DNA from: Scatophagus argus
Lineage: Eukaryota > Chordata > Actinopteri > Scatophagidae
Reading direction: 5' to 3'
Length of the DNA stretch: 64,000 nucleotides
Assembly: GCF_020382885.2 (NCBI RefSeq)
Contig: NC_058501.1
Location: 16,382,501 to 16,446,500, forward strand
Numbering within the stretch: position 1 is the first letter of the stretch; every line of letters begins with the position of its first letter. Below the pieces are notes generated by a model that did no database searches, was not told the DNA's origin, and worked only from the letters and a program-made list of their open reading frames with translations. The translations under genes were made by a program, and so were the position numbers. Positions 12,101-23,400 of this stretch are shown one piece after another.

Positions 12101-13865
12101 GAATATTCACACCCCTGACTCAGCACAACCAGCTCCAAAGTGTAGAGAAAACACTTCTCGGGAACAACAGGAATCGCGAGGAGCATGTGTTGCAGAGGAG
12201 GCTACAATTAGGTCTGATGTTCACATTCATCCTTCAGATTTAACTAAAAAGAGATAAATCCTGTACAGAACAGAATGGTACATGTTCTTTACTCAGCCTG
12301 TTTATTCAATACAAAATGCCAACTTTAAATCACAGGGTTGCAGCTTTCACAAGACTGCAGAGTGAAACAGAACGGAGCTGCAAGCTGTTGGTTGGTTCTC
12401 AGATCGACTAATGGACGACTATTTTTATAATCAAATAAACAAAAAAATGTGATGCAGTTCTTTGTCTTAGACGACAGTGAACTGGATATCTTTAGACTCT
12501 GTCTGGTCAGACAAAACAAGACTGTTGAAAAGAAGAAGTCCTGTGGGCAAGTTGAATGGGCATTTTTCACAGTTTTCAGACCGTATTAATTGAGAAAATA
12601 ATCAGTAGATCAAAATCAAATCAAAATAAGCATAAATTTCAGCCCTGAAACAATATGATTGAGAAGAGAGTGATTTAATTCATATCCTTCTCATTTGGTT
12701 GGATTGAGCGTAGCTTCGCGAATACAGTGTCGCAGTCAGAGCTGTAGAGGACTGGACGATGGAGAAATGAATACATTAATCCTTCACCACGCTCTTGAAG
12801 AAGTGTGAACAAGGTTTTTGGCAAATAAGATTAAATAGCACACCGCTGACCCCAAGGCCCAGTGTGTTTCTGTATGGTTGGCAGATTAGCACGACAAGTC
12901 ATTTTATACTTAGGAAACTGTAGGTTGTGTGAGCTGGAAAGCAGTCTTGAAACATACTCTCTTTTGTCTCTGTTTTGTCATTTTACTCACCTGTTCTGAT
13001 TTCAGACCTGAGGCTTCAACAGACCAAATGTCCTTGTCCCAGAAAATGGGAACCAGCGTAAAAGAGGAGGCTGATGAAGAGGCGGAGTGGCAAGAAAGCT
13101 GGGAGGGCAACAAAGATACTGTGGTGGGTACAGGGCAGCTCTCCCCTGAACTACAGTCTCCTGCTATTACTGTTTGAGTTTAATGTGTCTTTTTTTTATA
13201 CGCAGAGTTATCATGGAGCCCTGAGCATCAGCCAGAGTTGTTCACCGCTGGAGCAGAGAGAGGAGAAGCGTGGTGGGCGCCCCCCTAAGAAAAAACCCAC
13301 TCACTTCATCACCTTCAGAGCCAACACTCCTGCTATCCTCTCCTGTTTCCAGCAGCTGCAGGATGAAATCACATCCCTTCTGCCATCCTCTGCCCCTCAC
13401 TGGCAGACCTCCACCCGCCTTCATGTCACCCTGTGCCTCCTGGTCCTTGCTGGCCCAGCTGAGGTAGCCGCCGCCGGGGAGATCCTCCGGCGGTTTGCCC
13501 AGTTGGATCGTAATCCCCCGGTGGCTGTGACCTTCCCTGTGAAGTTGAAACATTTCAATGGGAGGGTGCTTTATCTGAGCCCCCAGCCTCAGCTACCCCT
13601 CCAGCAGCTCAACAGCGGCCTGCAGACGGCCTACAGGGAGAAGGGCTGGCTCCACAGGGACTCCTACAACCCACGCTACCACCTCACACTGGCCAAGATA
13701 GAGAACATGGAGGAAGAGAGGATTTTTGAAGGGGTGGGGGACCTGAAGGTGGGGAAGGGTTTGAATTTTGGCCGCTTGCCAGTAAACACCTTGCACCTTT
13801 GTGCCATGGGCGGTGCCAAAGTAGATGGTTTTTATGAGACTTTATGCACGGTAACTCTTCGTTGA
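9106..13865 (+). CDS. leng9: LENG9-like CCCH / MJ1316 / 2H phosphoesterase protein
   Basis: Orthologue of leukocyte receptor cluster member 9. Exons 9106-9238, 10753-10846, 11288-11412, 11512-11838, 11953-12211, 13006-13123 and 13206-13865 join in frame to 571 aa. Residues 57-75 form a CCCH zinc finger (C57, C65, C71, H75; C-x7-C-x5-C-x3-H). A Lys-rich stretch follows (about 97-116). Residues about 123-212 are an MJ1316 (DUF504) domain with VISRILWD, VVGYVDRF and LPRHRIQYFTYRGHRVWDR, a family proposed to recognise cyclic-phosphate RNA ends. An acidic, Gln-rich linker (about 215-350) leads to a C-terminal AKAP7/2'-5' ligase-like 2H phosphoesterase with both HxT motifs, H425-V-T427 and H511-L-T513. 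Together these suggest RNA-end recognition and processing; no activity is shown by sequence alone. Donors of exons 2, 3 and 5 begin GTC, which is unusual. Confidence 0.92.
9239..10752 (+). other. leng9 intron 1
   Basis: The longest leng9 intron but one holding nothing coding. Its 3' part carries a LINE 3' tail (10460-10660). Around 9844-9860 there is a TGAGTCA-containing word resembling the 25-base repeats at 33336 and 36995. Confidence 0.7.
10460..10662 (+). mobile_element. LINE (L2-like) 3' tail, ATCTT-ended
   Basis: Contains GCCACGACAAGTGAATTTCC and CGGGATCAATAAAGTTCATC, then ATCTTATCTTATC. This is a very characteristic 3' end of teleost L2-type LINEs with a terminal ATCTT tandem. No coding remnant is visible. 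It is in leng9 intron 1, in the sense orientation. Confidence 0.75.
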
Positions 13866-14002
13866 TAGAGGAGTGTGACCCTTTACATGCACACACTACA
13901 TACATGTATATTAACTGAGAGATATGACTGGAAGCCATACCTCTTCGTTTGCACTAGCCGCGTGGCCTTATCAAACAAATCAAGTGTCTTGTGTTTTTTG
14001 TT

Positions 14003-14169
14003 ATTAAATTGAATTAGATAAGATGCACTTTTAAAGATAAGTGGGTGAAACACATTTTTATAGGGAGGTCTGAAGGGGGTAAAATTGCACTTGATGCAGA
14101 TCTGTAGCGCAATAATATTAACAGATCTTATACTAAATTGAGCTACACTTAATTTTTATATTTAATAAA
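14003..14169 (+). terminator. Candidate leng9 polyadenylation signals
   Basis: ATTAAA at 14003-14008 and AATAAA at 14164-14169 lie 140 and 300 bases after the leng9 stop codon. The second is the canonical hexamer and the better candidate. The intervening sequence is AT-rich 3' UTR. Confidence 0.5.
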
Positions 14170-14189
14170 AAAAATATTTATTTCACTTA

Positions 14190-16225
14190 AATGCATTTTA
14201 ATCCATTAAGGACCAATTCGTAAGTTGATGCAGTACGTCCAGAAGTAAAAGCACAGATGTTTGCAACTATAACAGCAGAATGTGGACACTAAAACAGAAT
14301 TGGTGAAGTGCATCCATTGTACATTTTTAAGTTTTTATGTTACAATGTAAGTATGCATGTAAGTTTCATAATTCTTATTTGTTGGTTTTAGTTGGTAGGA
14401 CAAAAGACTCCTACTGTCTTCTCAGTACAAACACCTTCATCAAATTCATTTATATCTCAGGCTGTGGTCTTCTCCTGTGCACCTGTTGATGTACAGGTGT
14501 GCAAAAGTTTGACTCTTTTGATTTTGGCCGATAGAAATGAATGATAATATATGGAAATTTTTTTCTTTGCTTCTCGTGGCTTCTCACATTTTTGTATTTT
14601 CGAAAGAAGTTCATAACCTGTACTTTATACACACCTGAGGGTAAGAAAGTCAAAGATGATTGATTTAATATTCCATTACTCTAATAGGATTTGTTGTGTT
14701 AAGATTGAGGAATTTAATCCTTATTTCCTCCATATGTCATCCATGTGGGCCAACAAGCTGTTCAGGCAAACTTTTCCACATAGGACCTATTTTGAATGTG
14801 CTTCACTTTGATATCTGCTTTTTTATGACTTTGCAGACAGGACATATGCGCCTGCCATAAAGGCACATGTATGATGCATAAATTATGTATGAGGGGGGAA
14901 AAGATGACATTTTCTTTACAGTCACAAATTACCCAAAGTGGTGATATTCTGCAGCTTGTAATTCAATGATTTATACACTGTTTAATGCTGTATGGACTGT
15001 GTTCCCCAAGAATGATTGTCAAGGACATTAAATATTGAATTGGTCATTTTAAATCCTGTGAGTGTTGATATTTTATCAGTGTGGTGATGGATGGTCTGGA
15101 TAACATACTGTTGCTGTCTTTTAGCATGCAGACACACGGGGGCTATGTAAATGCTCCCTGAATAACTCTTGCATACATAATATAATTTTCTGTCTTCTTT
15201 CCCGTCTTCCTCCCAGATACACATACACACACACACACTACATCTACTATACATAGGCTATATGAGTCAGTGAGTATGCTCCATGGCTCTCTACTGTTTG
15301 CTCCCTAGCTCGCATTATCTCCATGCCTCCCTTCCCCCACTCTCCTTTCAGTGACACAGAAAAACTAACGCCGCCCCCTCCCTCTTTGCTGGCTCGCTTC
15401 TGCCCCTCTTTCACCAGCAGACAAACACCATAATCTTTTTACACTTTCTTACTGTGTTTCACCAATATATGTCCAGTTTGGATTCCCCAGCCAAATCGCC
15501 CACTGAGCAGCATCTCCATCGCTGCCTCTCATCACTTGTATCGTGCTGTTGCAAGTTCTCCTCCAGCCTCCTTGTCACTGAGTCAGTGTTGATGCTGTGC
15601 TACAGCCTCCACTGAAAACTGGTTTTGCCTAAAAATCCATTGCATGCCCCCCCCTCCCCTCCAGTTCATTGTTCACTCCATCTCTCTCCTTCCCTCCTTT
15701 TTCTCTCACCATCACTCGCTGTGAACCCCCCCTCCTCAGTATTTTATGTTGCCTTTCCCTGCATCTCCCCCTCCCCTCACTCATCTATGTGTGCTTATAT
15801 GCTTCTTTTACTCCAATTTTATGTGCATCTCTACCTCTTGTTAGCCTTTGACACATCGCAGCCACAACAAGCTCTCATAAGGCAGGAGTTCACAGTTTTA
15901 CATCCAACATGTAAGTGATTTTTCCTTTCACTATTATTTAGCACACACAGTTGGTTGGCAGCATTTCCGCTCTTTCTATCAGTAATCTGGTCAGGATTCA
16001 GTCTGGGGGGTCTGGACAGAGATTGGTCCAGTTGATGGGAGTGTGCGATGGGAGTGTGCGTGGATGTTGGTGGGGGTCGGTACCCCCTGCTAATCCCTGT
16101 TAACAGATTAATTATCTTTGGGCAATATCGTGTTGCTGCCCTGTTGTCAAGTCGTGCGTTAAGCTATGAAGGGCTACAGTGCAAAGATAAAGGGTCCCTT
16201 AGGGGTGTCTCCTCAATCCTAATCC

Positions 16226-16275
<50 letters not shown>

Positions 16276-16300
16276 CACTCTCTCACTCGCTCTCACTGAG
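14190..16300. other. leng9-ttyh1 spacer
   Basis: No protein motif is visible on either strand. Sequence from 15290 to 15860 is C/T-rich on the plus strand. A short tandem duplication of GATGGGAGTGTGC occurs at 16034-16060. A (TC)n tract lies at about 16225-16275. Confidence 0.55.
16225..16275. repeat. (TC)n microsatellite
   Basis: Nearly pure TC dinucleotides over about 45 bases, just upstream of the candidate first ttyh1 exon. Confidence 0.9.
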
Positions 16301-16499
16301 AGCTCCTCTCCCATCCATCAACACAAGCACCTCTCCACTGTCACCAGACGACCATACAATTATTGGCTATTTAATATTTCAATAACTGCAAGACTCACTG
16401 CCTTATCTTTCCCCAGTTTTGAACATATTTTTGGCATGTCTCCAAGCCATTTTTTCAGGATGATGTTTTTTCAAGAGCATCAGGCGTTGATGGCTGGCA

Positions 16500-16590
16500 G
16501 TATACCTCTTTGAGTGGGCAAATATTTCACGGACACCGGCAGAGAGGAGACACAGAAGGAGAGAGAAACCTCCCAACGCTTCCGACAGAG
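16500..16590 (+). other. Candidate ttyh1 5' UTR exon
   Basis: A purine-rich stretch ends with the consensus donor GACAGAG|GTAAGAG at 16590/16591. The first coding ttyh1 exon starts at an acceptor (CTCCCGCAG, exon from 20462) 30 bases before the ATG, so at least one upstream non-coding exon must exist. This is the best-looking donor in the spacer, but the 5' limit and the link are inferred. Confidence 0.35.
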
Positions 16591-19500
16591 GTAAGAGGCT
16601 GATCTCTCTCCTTGATGGTGGCTTAGTTGTTGATGTGGTTGCAGAGGTTACTCGCCAGTCAAGTGAAACATAATATAAATGCACATTGCATGATATCACA
16701 GTGTATTGCTAATTTGGAGCGGTGCTTATCTTTTCAGATATACTTAATGGATGTTCATGAAATCATTACCGGAATGGATTCACTTTTATCATTTTATCAA
16801 ATATCACAAGTACTGGACATTTATGGAATAAGGAAATTATTAGTGGATGCTGTGAGAGTTTGATTACATTCATTTATTTTCCACCCGGCTATAGTTTCAT
16901 AATGGCTTTTGCAAAATGTGTTACATCTGCAAGATAAGTGGACATTCCTCTCTGTAGGGGATTGTTGATTCGGGGCAGTAGTGTGGAAGCATTTTGTCAC
17001 CATCAACTTGTCAGGCTGGACTCTTGCACACATCAGAGCACTGATTCGCTCTGACTTACTGACTATGAGCTGCACTCACTTACCTTGGGTCAGCTGCACT
17101 CACTTTGAAGGTCCATTGTTGGAACTGCATGGGCATTAATATTTTTGCAGATGAATGTAAAGTGAAAACTGAATTTGAATTTTTCCTGTGGCTTCACATG
17201 TTAGGTAACTTCCCAAAACTGCTAATTAATTTCTCCTGGCTGATGTAGTGTGTCATGAGGCTGAAATCCTTTCTCATAAATTACAGCCATTAAGGTTGTT
17301 TTTAAGAGGCTGTTACCTATGATGTGAATTGTAATGGATTTTATGAGGCGCATTGGAAATATGCATCATGTCAGCAGCAAAGGGACTGCACTAATTCGAC
17401 TACATCTTTTGATCAAGAGTTTTACTGCTGTGTAAAAAAAAAATCTGAAGGTGGAGATGAGTCTCCTGCGCTAAAGATGATCCTAAATCCGGGTGACAGA
17501 GATGCTTCAGCTTTGCTCTCATTAGCCGCCTCACAAAATGGCCCTTTTCTTAGCATTCAGGCATCGTGGAGACATGGAGACTGATTTCATTCTCGGTGTT
17601 GAGCTTCATGCACATTCAACACAGAATTTTTCACTCGTTTTGTGTTTTTTTCCTCCTTCTTCTTCTTAAGAGCTCACCGTCAGGTGATAGTCGGTGCGAT
17701 CTCTCTCTCTCCTTGTCTCTCTTGTTTTTTGTTCTTCGCCGACCGAACTCAAAAAATCACATTTATCACGTTTGTTTGGTTTCAGTTATGCAATAGTGAG
17801 AGGCATGATAACAAGCTGACATCACGTCAACTTGAGGCTTTGTATGGGTGACAACTGCTGAGCAACTGCTGCTCCTCGACTGTGACAACCCCCCTCCCCA
17901 CAAACACATCAGCACCTCATAAAGCTGCCTCGATATCTTTCGGGGTTGCAGGAGAATCCTACCTGAACTTTGACCTGATGTCTGTCATCGCTGTGAGACA
18001 GATAACGTGCTGTCATGCTGGTGGTTTCGTTCCTTTATCTTCAGTTGTTTGATAATGGGTTTTATGTGGTGTTTTCTGCTTGCGTCAGCACAGTATTTGT
18101 CATCCATCAAAGGACATGTTTCTCTCTTTATTGACCCACTTTGTTGGTGGTGATCACAACAGGTAGACATGAATTTCCTTTGACTGTGGAATTATTCCCT
18201 TGATTATCACACCTCTCTAAAACGCTCTTGTCCTCTCCAAAGCCTGATAAATAATCTTATAATTTCACTCAAGACAAATGATCATGGAGGAAGGCATTAC
18301 ACCGTCGGAAAAGCACGCACTTTGTGTTTACACTGTGGATGTGTGGTGCACGGATGCAGCTCTCACAATGTGTGAAGCATCGTGACCAGCACAGTTTTAA
18401 TAAGGAAAATGGAGTGTTGGCAGTGATTCGATTTGTGACAGTTGGGCTGCTGGAATCACTAAGGTGAACAGGCTTATTGTAATGGGCTTAGAGCAGCCCT
18501 GTCTGGCCTGTGGGCGAGCTGTTAACTTGTTCCAGGCCATAACCGCCCCAAATCTGAGTGGGAAATTGTCTGGCACTGAATGTGACAATGTGGCTAAATC
18601 TAAACTTTTATCAGTGCTGCTGTAAATAACACGATTCTGTGCAATGGATTGTAAACGCGAACCAATAGGGATAGTAAAATCCCTCGTGGAATACTGCGCT
18701 GATTGAAAGTTGTATTGAATAAATAAAACAGCTGCAGTAAAATATAATAAAGTCCAACACAAGCCATTTAATTCAGACTCTCTCTGACATTATTGGATCC
18801 TGTTTGAATCAAATGCAGAACTGTATCCCTCTGTAATATCAGCGTGGAGCTGAGCTGTATAACTCTTTGTGTTCAGGCCTCAGTGCTGTTGTTGTGAATT
18901 GTTTGCTCTCTCTTGAGCTGTCTTAAAACGCTTCTTTCTTAAACAGTGAAGCTCTGATGGTCTGTTAATCTGGGCAGCCCGTATCAGAAGCCTACCAGGC
19001 TCTTGTCTTGCCCTCTGTTCCCCCTCCGCTCCGTCACTGGAATGAGGACTCCAGTGTATGTTTTGGCTAACCGGATTTGCCTTTTGTATTTACCCGACTT
19101 TATCCCTCTTGGCCGGCTTTAGTAAGAGATGCTGAATACTAAACAGTGGTTGGTGATGGAGCCATATATACCAGTAAATCATTCTCTGTGTAATGGTCTA
19201 CTTGGTGCCTTATACAGTGTTCTTCTGCAGGAAGACTTCCTCAAAGGTCCCATATGTGCCCTATATAATCCATGCTGCTCCTATAGCATATACAGTTTTT
19301 TATGAGGTTAAGAGAGAGGCCTGTGAATAACAATAATAAGTAATGTACTCCCCGGTGGCAACTAACGATGATTCTTATTATTGAATCTTTTGATTATTTT
19401 TTCCATTCATCTATTAATTGTTTATGCTGTTAAATGTTTTTTTTTTTTAAATCATACATATCCAGAGCCTAAAGATCTGTTTTGAACCCACCATCCCAGC

Positions 19501-20461
19501 AACCATCCACAACTCGAAGATATCCAATTAAAGATGACATCAAACACAGGAAAATCAGAAAATCTTTGGAATATATACTATAAACTACATTTTTGCTTGC
19601 CTAAATTACTTAAATTGTCAATGAGCTCGAGCGATAAAAGAATCTTATGTTCCATAAAAGAAGGTTGTTCTTCTGAAATATGTCTCAAAAATAAAAAATA
19701 AATAAAGAAATATAAAAGCAAAGGTCGGGTCACCTAAAGCTTCATGTGGTACCTAAAATTCATGTGATAGTCTAGCTTTATTTGCTTTAATCTTACAGTT
19801 AAATGTGTCATCATTACCACAAGTGCAATATTAAGGACTACTTTCTGGACTACCTCATACTTGCACACACTTGCACATGCACATTTATGCTGCTATGTGC
19901 TAAAACCGGCTTCTTTATTTAAATGTTTAGCTTATTTAAATGTTTAATTTTATATTCTTTTTATATTCTAGTTTTATTTCGCATATATTTCTATTTTATT
20001 CAACTTTTTACCTCGTATTTTTATATTTTTATATTCTACTTATTGCTCCCGGGACCTGAGTCCTAATTTCGTACCTTAAACATGTGAATGTGAGCTGGTA
20101 TGACAATAAAGTTCCTTGATTTGATTTGATTTGATTTGAAACCAAACTCTGTTGTAAAGGTAAAGCAGGTCATGCATAAAAACAAAACAATACACCTCAG
20201 CCTCTTCTCTGAGTGATGTGTGTGCACTGATTTACACTTCCGGGAGCTCATTTCAAGTAACTATTGTTGACATTGTGACCCTGACTTCCTTCAGGTGATC
20301 ACTGGTCATAAATCGTCTAAACTGTGCCTGTGTAGAGCTCTGTCCCCTCAGCTCGGCCACAGCCTCAGGAAGACCTTCATCCCTCCTTACCCTCTTTTCA
20401 CCCCCCCTCCTCTTACTTCACATCCTGGTTGCCTCTGACCCCGCTTTCCTCTCTCCCGCAG
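16591..20461 (+). other. Presumed ttyh1 5' intron
   Basis: No exon-like coding sequence recognised. It contains a LINE 3' tail at 19800-20139. A C/T-rich stretch (20340-20461) leads into the first coding exon. Confidence 0.45.
19800..20139 (+). mobile_element. LINE-like 3' tail, TTTGA-ended
   Basis: Contains TTGCACACACTTGCACATGC, long T/A-rich sequence, then GGTATGACAATAAAGTTCCT and four copies of a TTGAT/TTTGA unit. The layout matches the other L2-like tails here but ends in a different tandem unit. No coding part remains. Confidence 0.6.
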
Positions 20462-20491
20462 GGTGGAGGAGGGGACCAGCGGCAGTAGAAC

Positions 20492-23400
20492 ATGGCTGCC
20501 ATGACAACGGTGCCCAGCTATACCCCATCGCTGTGGGTGAGAGTGTGTCACGCCCTCCCCCGGCTGGACCTCTCCATGCAGATGAAGGACAACATCTTTG
20601 TCCCCGACAGCTGGGAGTACCAGCAGGTAACAGACACCTGCCGCAGCCACTCATAGCACACTGTAACCACATGCTGTACTGTAGCTGTCCAATCTGTGGG
20701 GCCACGTTGCATAATAATTACAGCCCTGTTGCTCAATTTGTACTTAGAAATGTATAGGTATGTTGCACAATTAAGTAACTAGATCTTTAGCTCTACATCA
20801 CTCTATAAATTTCTCTTTAAACCCCTGAATGTAACAAGGACCTGCACGATGGCATTTGAAATCCATTTAAAACCCATATCATGAAGTTTTATTGACCCAA
20901 TTATTGGTGAATAAATTGCACCAAACCCTAGCAAGAGCCTCTCAGCTCACATCTTATCTTTTCCTACCTTGCTTTAGCTGCTTTAATGCTTTTTTAAAAA
21001 AATCTGTCACTTACACCTCTGCCTCTGTGCATGCAAAGTGGAGACATTTCACGCAATTTGGTTCCAGGCAGTGCATGAGATTCAACAGTCTTCTAGCAGG
21101 TTTCCACTGCCGCTATTGTGTGTATCGGTGTGAACTGTGCAGTTTCTGCTGCAACATGCAAAGGTCTCATCCTTCTCTTCCAGCAGGCTCTGTCATACAA
21201 AGCACTTCGGCTAGCAGAGTCTCACAGTGCGTGTTTGTGACTTCTCTGCGGTACAAAAGGGGTTGGGGGGGGGGGACGCAAATTATCCTGCAGAACAGAA
21301 AGACAAAAGAGACTGAAAGTGCTCCGAGAGAGGGAATGAGTAATGCGAGGAGGTAGCTGAACAGAAGACCAGGCAGAGAGACTGAGAGAGAGAGAGAGAG
21401 AGACAGAGAGAGATGAGAGTGGGAGTGAGAGAGAGTGGCAGTGAATGTATTTAAGTAGGTCACAGATTATTAATAGAGATTCAGTGGCGTGGATAGAAAG
21501 GAGGAGAGGGGAGAGAAAGAGAGTGGGAGCGTGGGGAAAGAGGGCTGGGTTGAGTGGGGCGATGGGGAGGGGCTTCGGCGAACAGGAGGTGAGATAGAGA
21601 GAAGGTGGAGGAATGGGGAGTGACAGACGGACAGATGGATGAAGGATAATACTGTAGATATGTGTGGAGGCAGAAATGCATCTCAGTAATGTTGACTTTC
21701 TGATGTGATCAAAGTCTGATATGGCTTAGTGACGTTATTATTAACTGCGGTTCAAATAAAGATCTGGGATTGATGGGTTAAGCCTTTGAAATAAGTATAA
21801 ATGGTCAAGAAGCAGCTTGAATTATGTGCTAAATTCATCTTTTTATAAATGTGTGTTTGCATGTAGTTGCGTATCTGTATCTCTGATATTTCTTACTGTC
21901 TCTGTGAAGGGCTTAATTTATATTCTCATACCTTTTTAATCACCATCTCCTGCTGCTAATGGGGGCGGGACAATATGACAAGCTATGGAATTTAATAAGA
22001 TTAGTTGGTATTTTACCCTTTCAAATTGCTCTTCTCCACTTGTAGAAATGGAATTAAAAGTGCCATCTCTCACATTCACTGACTCATCCTCTGATTTTTT
22101 TTCTCCCTCCTCCTCTTCTTCCTCCTCCTCCTCGTCTTCTTCCTTCTTTCAGACTCTGCTGGTTTTGTCCAGTTTATCAGCTATCGCTCTTGTTATCTCC
22201 CTCCTGGTGGTTCTCTCCTTCCTCATACACTACTGCTGCTGTCACCGTGGCGATCGGAGCGAGGGATCGGAGGAGGAGGAGGAGGATGAAGATGCCAGCA
22301 CAGGTCACGGTTACAGCGGGAAGAAGGGGCGGGGCATCTGCTGTGTCACGTGGGTGGCGGTGGCAGCTGTCACGCTGTGCTGGTGAGGAGGAGGATTCAG
22401 ACGTCATTATCACCTACAGAGCTCTTAAAGTTTATGGCAACACACACAAGTCGCCTTTCAGCAGTGATGGATGAAATATTCAGATTTTTGTTCTAGTAAA
22501 AGTACCACTGCAGTACAGAAGTGGAATCAGCAAGATGTAAAGTATTACTTGGTACTGGTGACTAAATACTAGTTGCACATTATGAGTTACAAAACTCTTG
22601 ATGAGCTTTCTGCAGATGAGTCCATAATAATACACTCTTAATTTTGATACTTAAACTTCTCTTTGCTCATACTTGAGTGTAGGACTTGTACTCGTAGTGG
22701 AGGATTTTCTTATTGTGGCGTTGCTGCTTTTAGAAAAAGGATACAGAAGCTACTTCCTCCACTACTCATTATGAGATTGTCTATACTGATGCATTCATTT
22801 TTGGTCAGATTTTGCTGTCATAGCTGAAGTCTAGCAAAGTCTATTTAGCTTCAGACAGATTAGTTGAGTGGTTCCCAACCTAAGGTTCAGTCCCCTCCAG
22901 TGGGTCAACAAGTCAAATCTGAGGGGCTATAAGCAAACGTCTGATAAGCAAATTAATATTCCTTGGAAACTTTGCATTTTTTGCATAATATTGAATTATT
23001 TTACCTAATTTAGCCTGAAGCTGTTTATTGTTGGCCAAAGCCAGGCGAGCTTTCCCCCCCTGTTTACAGTCTTTAGGCTAAAATAACCTAATCTACTGCT
23101 GGTTGTAGGTTCATCAGTCTTCTCATTTAGCCCTCTGCAAGAAACCCAAATAAGCACATTTTCCAAAATGTTCAAACTGTACCCATCACATTTAGCTAAA
23201 GCTGCCAGCAAAAAAACTGGAAACTACTGGTTAATCTTTAAATAAATGCACTTCATTTCACAAACGTATCTTGTGTTTTTCAGGTAGAGTCTTAAACTAA
23301 TTAGTAACTCTGTGTGGCAGATTGTGTTTCGAAAAGTGTGTGTAAAGAAGCTAGAAATACTCATGTAAAATATGTCAAGTTTTACAGGACATTAGTTGAG

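Noticed and set aside
18397-18762. 121-codon minus-strand open frame in the ttyh1 5' intron
   Set aside because: No family resemblance, no exon signals.
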